Part shown: piece after piece, positions 25,926 to 35,116 of the stretch
Numbering within the stretch: position 1 is the first letter of the stretch
Layout of the letters: the number at the start of each line of letters is the position of its first letter
From: CBDBND01 sp965207985
Lineage (GTDB): Bacteria > Pseudomonadota > Alphaproteobacteria > Rhodospirillales > Rhodospirillaceae
Assembly (NCBI GenBank): GCA_965207985.1
Contig: CBDBND010000034.1
Coordinates: 620,001 to 684,000 of the forward strand
DNA: 64,000 bases
Direction of reading: 5' to 3'
Program-made: the position numbers and the translations under genes
The notes under the pieces: generated by a model
Seen by the model: only the letters and a program-made list of their open reading frames with translations
Database searches by the model: none
Told to the model about the DNA's origin: nothing

Positions 25926-27338
25926 ATGCCCATGATCCCGCTCACCCACCATCGCGACGACACCATGCTCGTTGTCGGTTACGGCAAATCGGGGCAATCG
26001 GCCGCGCGGGCGTTGGCCGAAAGCGGTGCCCATGTCCAAGTGTGGGACGACGACGCAGCCAAGCGCACACAAGCGCAGTCTGATGGATATACAGCCGTCG
26101 ATCTGGAGTCCGTCGACTTGTCCAAGTTCGACGCAGTGATCTGGAGCCCCGGCGTTCCGCATACGCACCCGGCGCCCCATCCCTTGGCCGAAAAGGCTCG
26201 CGCTGCCGGTCATGATCTGCGGTGTGATGTGGATTTGCTGGCAACGGCGCAACCTCAAGCCACGTTTATCGGTATTACGGGCACCAACGGTAAGTCGACA
26301 ACAACGGCTCTGATCGGTCACATCTTCAAAACTGCGGGTAAGATGGCCACCGTTGGCGGCAATTTGGGCTTACCGGTTCTTGACCTAGAGCCGCTCGACG
26401 AAGACGGCATTTACGTTCTCGAACTGTCGTCATACCAGATCGAGCTGACACCTAATCTCAGCTGCGCAACGGCCGTCCTTCTCAACATCACCCCCGATCA
26501 CTTGGACCGTCACGGCGGTTTTGAGGGATACGTAACGGCAAAAGCGACATTGTTTACCCGTCAGCAACAGGGGGCGACGGCAATTGTTGGCATTGACGAC
26601 TCAAGCGCCATGTCTGTCTACGACTCCTTAGCCGACACCCAAAACCGTATCCCCATTTCCTCAACAACGCGTGCCGATCGTGGCGTCTACGCAGAAGCGG
26701 GCAAGCTGTTCGACGCTTTGGACGGCGACCCCATAAGTGTTGCCGATCTAACCTCCGCAAAAGCGTTGCCTGGACAACACAATTGGCAAAATGCAGCTGC
26801 CGGTTACGCGGTGGCCCGCAGGCATGGTGTCGACGGTGACGCCATCGCATCGGCAATTGAAACATTTCCCGGGCTGCCTCACCGCCAGGAGTTTGTCGGC
26901 GCATCAAGCGATGTTACGTACATCAACGACAGCAAGGCCACCAATGCCAATGCTGCGGAAAAGGCTCTGTCGTGTTACCGGCACATTTACTGGATTGCCG
27001 GCGGTCAGGCCAAAGAGGGAGGTATTGCGACCCTCACGCCTCTGTTCGACCGCATTCAACACGCGTTTCTAATTGGCGAGGCTGCCGAGGACTTTGCCTC
27101 TCTTCTAAATCAGAACGGCGTTTCGGTGTCGGTGCACGACAGCCTCGAAGACGCAATTGCAGAGGCGGGCACGAAGGCGAAGGCGGACGGTTTAGCAGAC
27201 GCCACGGTTCTCCTTTCCCCGGCGTGCGCTTCGTTCGACATGTTCGAGTCCTTTGAGCAACGGGGCGACACGTTTCGCAATACCGTACGCAACCTCTGGC
27301 CGGAAACAGCGCACGTATCGGCGGAAGAGCAGGCATGA
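25926..27338 (+). CDS. murD: UDP-MurNAc-L-Ala-D-Glu ligase
   Basis: Adds D-Glu to UDP-MurNAc-L-Ala in the cytoplasm. The 470-residue product begins with a Rossmann-like GYGKSGQSAARALAESGAHV, then has the ATP loop ITGTNGKSTTTALIG, ELSSYQIELT, LNITPDHLDRHG, and YINDSKATNANAAEKAL. It starts one base after the mraY stop and overlaps ftsW by four bases. Confidence 0.97.
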   Translation: MPMIPLTHHRDDTMLVVGYGKSGQSAARALAESGAHVQVWDDDAAKRTQAQSDGYTAVDLESVDLSKFDAVIWSPGVPHTHPAPHPLAEKARAAGHDLRCDVDLLATAQPQATFIGITGTNGKSTTTALIGHIFKTAGKMATVGGNLGLPVLDLEPLDEDGIYVLELSSYQIELTPNLSCATAVLLNITPDHLDRHGGFEGYVTAKATLFTRQQQGATAIVGIDDSSAMSVYDSLADTQNRIPISSTTRADRGVYAEAGKLFDALDGDPISVADLTSAKALPGQHNWQNAAAGYAVARRHGVDGDAIASAIETFPGLPHRQEFVGASSDVTYINDSKATNANAAEKALSCYRHIYWIAGGQAKEGGIATLTPLFDRIQHAFLIGEAAEDFASLLNQNGVSVSVHDSLEDAIAEAGTKAKADGLADATVLLSPACASFDMFESFEQRGDTFRNTVRNLWPETAHVSAEEQA

Positions 27339-28465
27339 CAACAGCCTTTGCCCGTACTGATACAAGTGTCGTGAGCCGTTGGTGGTGGACGGTTGACCGC
27401 TGGCTATTGGTGGCCGCGGGCACTTTGGCGGTCATCGGCATAATGTTGACCATGGCCGCAGGACCACCTGCCGCAGAGCGGATTGGTGCCGACACTTTTC
27501 ACTTCGTACGTAAGCAATCCATTTTCCTGCCGTTTGCCATTGCCCTCATGCTGGCCATCTCGTTGATGCCCGCCATCTGGATCCGCCGCCTTGCCGCAAT
27601 CGGATTTATCGCCAGTGCTGTCCTCCTTGTGCTGACAATCGTCATCGGCTCTGAAGTCAACGGCGCACAGCGGTGGCTCCGTTTAGGCGCCCTTTCCATT
27701 CAGCCATCCGAATTCGTCAAACCCTTCTTTGTGGTTGTTGCCGCTTGGATGTTTGCCGAACAACGTACCAATCAAGGTTTTCCAGGAAACATGATTGCCC
27801 TGGGGTGCCTGCTCATGGTGTGCGCCGTCTTGCTGGCGCAGCCGGACGTGGGCATGACAATGGTCGTGGTTAGCGTGTGGAGCGCTCAGTTCTTCATCGC
27901 CGGACTGCCCATTTTTTGGGTTATCGCCATTGCCTTCGCAGGGCTTGGCGCGCTGGTCGGGGCGTACTTCATATTTCCTCATGTGGCCAGCCGGGTGGAC
28001 CGCTTCCTCGATCCATCGTCAGGCGACACCTACCAGGTCAGCCAGGCGATGAAGGCGTTTCAAAACGGTGGATTGTTGGGCCGCGGTCCGGGTGAGGGCC
28101 GGGTCAAGGAACTTCTGCCGGACGCGCACGCGGATTTCATTTTTGCCGTCGCCGGTGAGGAATTCGGCGTCCTGCTCTGTCTTCTCGTGGTCGCTCTGTT
28201 CGGTTTCTTGGTGCTCAGGGCGATCATCAGAGTTCTGCAGCAAGATAACCTTTTCGTCTTGCTTGCCGTCGGCGGCTTGGCCGCCCAGTTCGGCCTGCAG
28301 GCCATCATCAACATGGCGTCCAGCCTGCACATGATGCCGACCAAAGGCATGACGCTTCCTTTCATTTCTTACGGCGGTTCGTCCATGCTCGCACTGGCCA
28401 TTGCCATGGGCATGATTCTCGGGCTGACGCGCCGCCGCCGTGACGCGGAGGGTCTGCGCATATGA
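27335..28465 (+). CDS. ftsW: FtsW, SEDS-family septal glycosyltransferase
   Basis: Polytopic SEDS protein that polymerises lipid II into septal glycan with FtsI. The 376-residue product has about ten membrane segments. Family motifs include VNGAQRWLRLGALSIQPSEF, QPDVGMTMV, GEGRVKELLPDAHADFIF, AGEEFG and LPFISYGGSSML. The Asp in LPDAHADF and the Glu in AGEEFG match conserved acidic residues of the family. It overlaps murD and murG by four bases each. Confidence 0.97.
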   Translation: MTTAFARTDTSVVSRWWWTVDRWLLVAAGTLAVIGIMLTMAAGPPAAERIGADTFHFVRKQSIFLPFAIALMLAISLMPAIWIRRLAAIGFIASAVLLVLTIVIGSEVNGAQRWLRLGALSIQPSEFVKPFFVVVAAWMFAEQRTNQGFPGNMIALGCLLMVCAVLLAQPDVGMTMVVVSVWSAQFFIAGLPIFWVIAIAFAGLGALVGAYFIFPHVASRVDRFLDPSSGDTYQVSQAMKAFQNGGLLGRGPGEGRVKELLPDAHADFIFAVAGEEFGVLLCLLVVALFGFLVLRAIIRVLQQDNLFVLLAVGGLAAQFGLQAIINMASSLHMMPTKGMTLPFISYGGSSMLALAIAMGMILGLTRRRRDAEGLRI

Positions 28466-29595
28466 TGGGATCTTCTTTACGCATTGCCGTTGCCGCCGGT
28501 GGAACCGGAGGTCACCTGTTCCCGGCAGAAGCTTTGGCCAAAGAACTCATATCCCGGGGGCACCGCATTTCCTGGATCACTGATGAACGCGCCGCCGACA
28601 GTTCATCTTTCCTGTCAGAGCAAGATGCACATGTCATAAGCGCCCGTGGCTTGGCAGGATATGGAGCGCTTGGGCGTCTCACCGGTGCGTTCAGCCTGGG
28701 CGTTGGTGTGTTCCAAGCGCGCCGGATCTTAAAAGACATGAACCCGGATGCGGTGGTGGGATTTGGCGGCTATGCCGCAGCGCCCACCATGATGGCGGCG
28801 ACCCATCTCAACTTAGCCACCATTATCCATGAACAGAACGCGGTTATTGGCCGCGCCAACCGGCTCTTTGCCCGGCGCGTCAACATGATTTGCACGACCT
28901 TTGACAACACACGCATGGTTCCCGCAGGCGTAACGCCGGTGCGGACCGGCCTGCCCGTACGTGAAGCGTTTAACGATCTGCATAACGGCAGCTATGAACC
29001 GCCGTATGAGGGTGGCGACATTCGCCTCTTCGTATTGGGTGGCAGTCAAGGGGCGGCAGTGTTCAGCCATCTCGTACCGGCTGCGCTCAAACGCCTTCCC
29101 GATGAATTGCGCTCGCGCATTTCGGTTATTCAACAATGCCGCAGCGAAATCATCGATCAGACAAAATTGGCCTTCGATACCTGCGATATCGCGGTGACGT
29201 TGAAAACTTTCTTCGAAGACGTGCCGGATCACATCGCCGAAGCGCATTTGGTTATCGCCCGTTCAGGCGCATCGACAGTGAATGAAGTCGCCATGGCGGG
29301 CCGTCCGGCCATCTTCATTCCCTATCCCTATGGTGCCGACGATCACCAAACCGACAACGCCAAAGCCATTGCCACCGCCGGCGGCGGCTGGTGGGAGTCG
29401 CAGGATACCTTGACGCCGGCGAGTCTTGCCGAGCGTCTCAACGTGCTTTTGACATCACCTGACACCCTGTCCATCGCCGCAGCCGGTGCCAAGGCTTTCG
29501 CCGTTCCCAATGCCGCAGACCGTCTCGCCAATGTTGTCGAAGAAACCGCGGCCGGTGACAACGGCGATAACGCAGAAGCGCGGGGAGCCGCCTAA
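28462..29595 (+). CDS. murG: UDP-GlcNAc:lipid I N-acetylglucosaminyltransferase
   Basis: Peripheral membrane enzyme converting lipid I to lipid II. The 377-residue GT28-family product has the N-terminal glycine loop AAGGTGGHLFPAEALA, VVGFGGYAAAPTM, HEQNAVIGRANR, LGGSQGAAVFSHLVPA and the C-terminal UDP-GlcNAc site ARSGASTVNEVAMAGRPAIF. It begins ATGATG; the first overlaps the ftsW stop. The last bases overlap murC (TAATG). Confidence 0.97.
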   Translation: MMGSSLRIAVAAGGTGGHLFPAEALAKELISRGHRISWITDERAADSSSFLSEQDAHVISARGLAGYGALGRLTGAFSLGVGVFQARRILKDMNPDAVVGFGGYAAAPTMMAATHLNLATIIHEQNAVIGRANRLFARRVNMICTTFDNTRMVPAGVTPVRTGLPVREAFNDLHNGSYEPPYEGGDIRLFVLGGSQGAAVFSHLVPAALKRLPDELRSRISVIQQCRSEIIDQTKLAFDTCDIAVTLKTFFEDVPDHIAEAHLVIARSGASTVNEVAMAGRPAIFIPYPYGADDHQTDNAKAIATAGGGWWESQDTLTPASLAERLNVLLTSPDTLSIAAAGAKAFAVPNAADRLANVVEETAAGDNGDNAEARGAA

Positions 29596-31031
29596 TGCGC
29601 ACCATGCCGCTCGATATCGGGGTCATCCATTTCGTCGGTATCGGCGGGATCGGCATGAGCGGCATCGCCGAGGTCATGCACAATCTGGGTTACCAGGTGC
29701 AGGGCAGTGACATCGCCGAAAACGCCAATGTGGACCGGCTGCGGACACTCGGTATTCGTATTGAAGTGGGTCACCGCGCCGAAAACATCGGTGACGCCCG
29801 AGTGGTGGTGATTTCCTCGGCCGTTAAGGCTGACAACCCGGAAGTGACGGCAGCGCGCAAGGCGATGATGCCCGTCGTCCGCCGGGCCGAAATGCTGGCG
29901 GAACTTATGCGTCTGAAGTGGGCCATTGCCGTCGGCGGCACACATGGCAAAACGACGACCACATCCCTCATCGCCGCTGCGCTTGACGCCGCCCAGCTCG
30001 ATCCGACAGTGATTAACGGCGGCATCATCAATGCGTATGGCACCAACGCCCGTTTGGGTGAAGGGGAATGGATGGTTGTCGAAGCGGATGAGTCCGACGG
30101 CACGTTCATTCGTTTGCCGGCAACCATCGCGGTGGTAACCAACATCGATCCCGAACATCTGGACTTCTACGGCGATTTTGAAGCCCTCAAGGCTGCGTTC
30201 CGTACCTTCGTCGATTCCATTCCGTTTTACGGTTTTGCCACCCTGTGTATCGATCATCCCGAAGTTCAGGCACTGATCCCTCATCTGTCTGACCGCAAGA
30301 TCATCACCTACGGCCTCGGACCTCTGGCCAACGTACGCGGTGAAAATGTCGAGCTGGATATGGACGGCGCGCAGTTCGATGTCGCCGTATCCGATCGCGT
30401 TACCGGTGGAGAACGCCGGATCGACGGTATCCGCATTCCCATGTTCGGACATCACAACGTTCTCAACGCTCTGGCCGCTGTCGCCGTCGGTGTCGAATTG
30501 GGCGTGGATGACGCCATCATTGTGGATGGTTTGGCCCGCTTTACGGGTGTGAAGCGCCGTTTCACCAAGGTGGGAGAAGCCAACGGCATCACCGTGATCG
30601 ACGACTACGGGCACCATCCCGTGGAAATCGCCGCTGTCCTAAAGGCCGCACGCAGCGCTGCCGCAGGACGGGTCATCGCAGTGGTGCAACCTCACCGGTA
30701 CTCTCGCCTCGCGTCCTTGTTCGAAGAGTTTTGCACCTGCTTCAACGATGCGGATCACGTCATTGTTGCGGACGTATATCCGGCGGGCGAGACACCTATT
30801 GAAGGCATGGACCGGGACGGCCTGATCGAGGGGCTTCATGCCCACGGCCACACCCAGGTGACCGCGCTGTTAGCACCCAAACATCTTGCCGCCGTGGTTG
30901 ACGACATTGCCGAGCCCGGCGATCTGGTTGTCTGCCTTGGCGCCGGCAATATCACCGCTTGGGCTCAGGCTCTTCCCGAACACCTCGCAAAAGTGCGCGC
31001 TGCCAAAGCGCAGCAGGATCTGGCGTCATGA
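29595..31031 (+). CDS. murC: UDP-N-acetylmuramate-L-alanine ligase
   Basis: First amino-acid ligase of the Mur pathway, adding L-Ala to UDP-MurNAc. The 478-residue product has IHFVGIGGIGMSGIAEVMHN at the N-terminus, the ATP loop GGTHGKTTTTSLI, DESDGTFIRLPATIAVVTNI, FGHHNVLNALAA and DDYGHHPVEIAAVL, all MurC-typical. It overlaps murG and murB at its ends. Confidence 0.98.
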   Translation: MRTMPLDIGVIHFVGIGGIGMSGIAEVMHNLGYQVQGSDIAENANVDRLRTLGIRIEVGHRAENIGDARVVVISSAVKADNPEVTAARKAMMPVVRRAEMLAELMRLKWAIAVGGTHGKTTTTSLIAAALDAAQLDPTVINGGIINAYGTNARLGEGEWMVVEADESDGTFIRLPATIAVVTNIDPEHLDFYGDFEALKAAFRTFVDSIPFYGFATLCIDHPEVQALIPHLSDRKIITYGLGPLANVRGENVELDMDGAQFDVAVSDRVTGGERRIDGIRIPMFGHHNVLNALAAVAVGVELGVDDAIIVDGLARFTGVKRRFTKVGEANGITVIDDYGHHPVEIAAVLKAARSAAAGRVIAVVQPHRYSRLASLFEEFCTCFNDADHVIVADVYPAGETPIEGMDRDGLIEGLHAHGHTQVTALLAPKHLAAVVDDIAEPGDLVVCLGAGNITAWAQALPEHLAKVRAAKAQQDLAS

Positions 31032-31990
31032 TGGCAGCGCAAAAGAAAACACCCGGTTTGATCGATCGCCTGCCACCCGTCCGCGGGCAATACGAGGCAT
31101 ACGCACCGCTTGCCCAGTCCACCTGGCTCCGGGTCGGTGGTCCTGCCGAAGTGCTGTTTGTTCCGGCGGACGTAGAAGACTTGTCTTTGTTCATGCGCTC
31201 CAAACCCGACGATGTACCGGTCACGGTCATCGGTTTGGCGTCCAATCTCCTGGTGCGCGACGGGGGTATTCCTGGCGTTACCATTAGGCTTGGCCGCGCT
31301 TTCAACACCATCGAAGCGGATGTTGTGACGTTACGGTGTGGCGGCAGTGCCGTTGATGCCTCGGTCGCGACAACCGCGCGGGACAACAGCATCGCCGGCC
31401 TTGAATTTCTCACCGGCATTCCGGGCACCATCGGCGGTGGCGTACGGATGAACGCGGGCGCCTATGGCCGGGAAATCCAAGATGTACTTATCAGCGCGAC
31501 GGCGATGGATGACTCTGGGGAAGTCAAAAAACTGACCCGGGAAGAATTGGGATTCGGCTACCGCCACTGTGCCGTTCCTGAGACTTGGGTGTTCATCGGT
31601 GCGGAACTGAAAGGGATCAAAGGCGATCCGGACACCATTACCGCCCGCATTCGTGAAATCAGAGCTGAACGGGAAGACGCCCAACCGGTGCAGAGCCGAA
31701 CGGGTGGATCCACCTTCGCTAATCCGCCGGAAGCAAAAGCCTGGGAACTGATCGACCGCGCCGGCTGCCGCGGTCTCACGCATGGTGGCGCGACGGTTTC
31801 GGATAAGCACTGCAATTTCTTGGTCAACACCGGAACAGCCACGGCGTCCGATTTGGAACATCTGGGCGAAGAGGTCCGTCGGCGAGTTCGCGATGTCACC
31901 GGTATTCCCCTCGCGTGGGAAATCCGCCGGGTTGGCGTCGCGGACACCAACGACGACGCTCCGGTTCATCATCAAGTGGGGCAACCGTGA
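31028..31990 (+). CDS. murB: UDP-N-acetylenolpyruvoylglucosamine reductase
   Basis: FAD/NADPH-dependent reduction of UDP-enolpyruvyl-GlcNAc to UDP-MurNAc. The frame is open from 30959 but the ATG at 31028 overlaps the murC stop (ATGA) and gives the normal start, with 320 residues. FAD-domain motifs are GLASNLLVRDGGIPG and GIPGTIGGGVRMNAGAYG; substrate-side motifs are GSTFANP and GATVSDKHCNFLVNTG. The position after murC is common in alphaproteobacteria. Confidence 0.97.
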   Translation: MMAAQKKTPGLIDRLPPVRGQYEAYAPLAQSTWLRVGGPAEVLFVPADVEDLSLFMRSKPDDVPVTVIGLASNLLVRDGGIPGVTIRLGRAFNTIEADVVTLRCGGSAVDASVATTARDNSIAGLEFLTGIPGTIGGGVRMNAGAYGREIQDVLISATAMDDSGEVKKLTREELGFGYRHCAVPETWVFIGAELKGIKGDPDTITARIREIRAEREDAQPVQSRTGGSTFANPPEAKAWELIDRAGCRGLTHGGATVSDKHCNFLVNTGTATASDLEHLGEEVRRRVRDVTGIPLAWEIRRVGVADTNDDAPVHHQVGQP

Positions 31991-32910
31991 GCGGCGCGCA
32001 GAAAAACATACGGGTAGCCGTGTTGCACGGCGGTTTTTCCGCAGAGCGGGAAGTTTCGCTGGTCTCCGGCCGCGCCGCAGAGACCGCTTTACAGGACAAG
32101 GGATATGACACCGTTGCCATCGATGTCACACGGGACATGCATACCCTGGTGTCGTCCCTGCGTGACGCTGCTCCGGATGTGGTGTTCAACGCCTTGCACG
32201 GCAGGTTCGGTGAAGACGGTTGCATCCAGGGTCTCTTGGACATGATGGCTCTGCCCTACACCAATTCCGGACGGCTTGCCTCGGCATTGGCTATGGACAA
32301 GACCGTTTCCAAGACCATGTTTACCGCTGCCGGACTGCCGGTGGCCGAAGACTTAATCGTCACCCTTGAGGAAGCCGAAGCAAGCGACCCTCTGCCCCGC
32401 CCCTATGTCATCAAACCGATCAACGAAGGCTCCAGTGTCGGTGTGCGGATCGTCCGGGAAGGCGACAACAAAGCGCCGCTCGATGAGTTGGGATTGTCCT
32501 CCGACAGCCCAATCATGGTGGAACGGTACATTCCGGGCCGGGAGATCACCGTTGCCATGCTCGGTGACCGGGCTCTGGCGGTGACCGAAATTACTACCGA
32601 ACGCGGCTTTTATGACTACGACGCCAAGTATGCGGACGGCGGCTCTATTCATATCCTGCCCGCCGAATTGTCGCCGTCCGTATACGACCGCGCGCTGGAG
32701 ATTTCTCTCGCGGCGCACCACGCCCTTGGATGCCGGGGCGTGACCCGCGCTGATCTTCGTCTCGACAAAGACAATATCTATTTGCTCGAACTCAACACCC
32801 AGCCAGGATTGACTCCGACGTCGCTGGTTCCTGAACAGGCTGCCTACATCGGCATGAGCTTTGCCGACCTTGTGTCGTGGATGGTGGAGAACGCCCAATG
32901 CGACGCATAA
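31987..32910 (+). CDS. ddl: D-alanine-D-alanine ligase
   Basis: ATP-grasp enzyme making the D-Ala-D-Ala used by MurF. The GTG at 31987 overlaps the murB stop (GTGA); this gives 307 residues, beginning SGAQKNIRVAVLHGGFSAER. Other landmarks are NALHGRFGEDGCIQGLLDM, PYTNSGRLASALAMDK, VIKPINEGSSVGV, GREITVAML and LELNTQPGLTPTSLVPEQA. It overlaps ftsQ by 13 bases. Confidence 0.97.
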   Translation: MSGAQKNIRVAVLHGGFSAEREVSLVSGRAAETALQDKGYDTVAIDVTRDMHTLVSSLRDAAPDVVFNALHGRFGEDGCIQGLLDMMALPYTNSGRLASALAMDKTVSKTMFTAAGLPVAEDLIVTLEEAEASDPLPRPYVIKPINEGSSVGVRIVREGDNKAPLDELGLSSDSPIMVERYIPGREITVAMLGDRALAVTEITTERGFYDYDAKYADGGSIHILPAELSPSVYDRALEISLAAHHALGCRGVTRADLRLDKDNIYLLELNTQPGLTPTSLVPEQAAYIGMSFADLVSWMVENAQCDA

Positions 32911-33746
32911 CCCAGCCAGTCATTAACGTCGTCACGCTCGCCCTTTTGGGTGGCGGTCTTGTGTGGGGCTTGCCCAAGGTGGTGAATATTGGACAGATCG
33001 TCAGTGTCCCTGAGCAAGCCATAGAAACGCTTTCGACGGTCGGTCTGAGTGTGGAACAGGTCACCGTCGAAGGACGCATCAACACGCAGCCTGAAGAATT
33101 GTTAGCTGCTCTGGGAGCAGAACATGGCACACCCATTCTTGAGATTGATATTCCCCAGGCACTGCAACAGGTGACAGCGCTGCCGTGGGTCAAGTCCGCC
33201 ATGATTGTTCGCAGACTACCCAATCGTTTGCACATTACCCTTGAAGAACACCTTGCCTTTGCCGTTTGGCAACAGGACGGCCGGTATAGTCTGATTGCCG
33301 CAGATGGCGCGGTCATCAGAGGCATTTCCGAACTGCCATCCGACATGATGGTGGTGGTGGGGGACGATGCGCCGGCACATGCAGCCGCGCTCCACGACGT
33401 CCTTTCAAGCCAACCCCAACTGCATATCCGGGTCAAAGCGGCCGTCCGTCACGGGCAGCGCCGCTGGGATATCATTCTCGACGCCTTTGAGGGTGGGGTC
33501 ACCGTCAAGCTGCCGGAAAAAGACATCGGCGCGGCATGGGACGGGCTGGCCGTTCTTCACGCCAAGCATGGCCTGCTGGACAGCGCCATTGCCGAACTTG
33601 ACCTGCGTATTCCGGGACGTCTGGTTGTCCGCCTTTTGCACGGATACGAGCCGGTTTCATCAACCACCAAACATTCTCCAAACACTAAGGGTGTCCGCCA
33701 GGGCACGGAACCTTTGAAGAACAGAGAGGGACTTAAAGGTGTCTAA
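32898..33746 (+). CDS. ftsQ: Cell division protein FtsQ
   Basis: Bitopic divisome protein with a periplasmic POTRA domain that recruits FtsB/FtsL. The product from the ATG at 32898 has 282 residues: a short cytoplasmic start, one membrane segment (about 8-25), the POTRA region (VEQVTVEGRINTQPEELLAAL) and the beta domain (LPWVKSAMIVRRLPNRLHITLEEHLAFA, then IAELDLRIPGRLVVRL). It overlaps ddl and ftsA. Confidence 0.94.
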   Translation: MRRITQPVINVVTLALLGGGLVWGLPKVVNIGQIVSVPEQAIETLSTVGLSVEQVTVEGRINTQPEELLAALGAEHGTPILEIDIPQALQQVTALPWVKSAMIVRRLPNRLHITLEEHLAFAVWQQDGRYSLIAADGAVIRGISELPSDMMVVVGDDAPAHAAALHDVLSSQPQLHIRVKAAVRHGQRRWDIILDAFEGGVTVKLPEKDIGAAWDGLAVLHAKHGLLDSAIAELDLRIPGRLVVRLLHGYEPVSSTTKHSPNTKGVRQGTEPLKNREGLKGV

Positions 33747-34989
33747 GGGTACGGGCCGAAACGGCGTCGTTGCCGCATTGGATGTGGGCACGACAAAAGT
33801 CTGCTGCTTCATTGCCCAAACCAACGAAGCAGGTCAGTTGCAGATCTCTGGCGTTGGACACCACCGCGCCAATGGTTTGCGCAATGGCCAGGTTGTCAAC
33901 ATGGACGCGGCGGAAGCTTCTGTACGGGCTGCCGTCGATGCCGCCGAACAAATGGCCAACGAGCGTGTTGACAATGTTTTCGTCAACATCAATTGCGGCA
34001 ATCCGAGATCGTCCCAGATTGAAGTGGAATTGGCTGTTTCGGGACATCAGATCAAAGACACAGATGTCCGACGCATCATGGAAAACGCCAGCGGCCATAT
34101 CGATGTTGATGACCGGGACCTGATCCACTGCATTCCGACGGGATATTCGATCGACGGATCCAACGGAATCATCGATCCGCGCGGCATGTATGGCGAATCT
34201 CTCGGCGTCAACATCCATCTTGTCACAGCAGCTCTGGCGCAAAGCCGAAACCTGGCTACCGTCATCGAACGCTGTCACTTGGAAATCGAAGACAAGGTTG
34301 TTTCCGCCTACGCCGCCGGTCTTGCCTGCCTTGTTGAAGATGAAAAAGAGCTGGGCGTCACGGTTATCGATATGGGCGGAGGAACCACCTCGGTCGCCGT
34401 CTTCCAGGATGGTCATATCGCGTTTGTGGAATCCATTCCCATTGGGGGTAATCACGTCACCAGCGACATTGCCAAGGGCCTGTCGACGCCAGTGGTCAAA
34501 GCGGAGCGGCTGAAGACCGTTTACGGCAGCGTTGTTCAAACGCCTTCCGATACCCGCGAACTCCTCAAAGTCCCATTGGTTGGGGAAGACGATGAGAACA
34601 GCGCCAATGAAGTGCCCAAGTCGATGCTGGTGCAGATCATTCAGCCCCGTCTGGAAGAAACGTTCGAACTGGTGCGCGCGCTGTTGGATGCCAGTGACTA
34701 CGGCAAGGTCGTCGGCCGCAGAGTCGTGATCACCGGTGGCGCAAGTCAGCTGGAAGGGGTGCGCGATTTCGCCGAACTGGTGCTCGACAAGCAGGTCCGC
34801 CTCGGCCGCCCCAAGATGATCAAAGGGCTGCCGGAATCCGTATCCGGCCCGGCCTTTTCCACGGCCGCTGGCCTGCTTCGCTACGCCGTCAACGAACATG
34901 TCACCCAACCCGACATCGCGGCCATCGACACGGTGGCCCGACGCAAAGGATTCGGCCGTATCGGCCAATGGTTCAAGGAGAATTTCTAA
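33739..34989 (+). CDS. ftsA: Cell division protein FtsA
   Basis: Actin-like ATPase that tethers FtsZ to the membrane. The 416-residue product starts at a GTG with GAGGGA upstream. It has the phosphate-1 loop VAALDVGTTKVCCFIA, the 1C subdomain, VIDMGGGTTSVAVF (phosphate-2), VITGGASQLEGV (adenosine) and the C-terminal amphipathic membrane helix RKGFGRIGQWFKENF. It overlaps ftsQ by eight bases. A 127-base gap follows before ftsZ, the largest in the cluster after mraZ, so ftsZ may have extra regulation. Confidence 0.97.
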   Translation: MSKGTGRNGVVAALDVGTTKVCCFIAQTNEAGQLQISGVGHHRANGLRNGQVVNMDAAEASVRAAVDAAEQMANERVDNVFVNINCGNPRSSQIEVELAVSGHQIKDTDVRRIMENASGHIDVDDRDLIHCIPTGYSIDGSNGIIDPRGMYGESLGVNIHLVTAALAQSRNLATVIERCHLEIEDKVVSAYAAGLACLVEDEKELGVTVIDMGGGTTSVAVFQDGHIAFVESIPIGGNHVTSDIAKGLSTPVVKAERLKTVYGSVVQTPSDTRELLKVPLVGEDDENSANEVPKSMLVQIIQPRLEETFELVRALLDASDYGKVVGRRVVITGGASQLEGVRDFAELVLDKQVRLGRPKMIKGLPESVSGPAFSTAAGLLRYAVNEHVTQPDIAAIDTVARRKGFGRIGQWFKENF

Positions 34990-35116
34990 TGAGGAAACGA
35001 ACCCAAATCCGGGATTACGAAACCGCAACCGGTCCACCGAGACCGCCCGGAACAAGATCGGATCTACCGGTCACCAACGTCCCATGGAGCTGGAGAATTC
35101 AAACCTGGAGGAAGGT

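Noticed and set aside
29592..30617. A 341-codon minus-strand frame opposite murC
   Set aside because: Shadow of a complete MurC gene; no ribosome site or recognisable motif.
33733..35055. A 440-codon open frame on the minus strand opposite ftsA
   Set aside because: It is antisense to a clear FtsA with all actin-family motifs; composition mirrors codon bias of the real gene and there is no family match.
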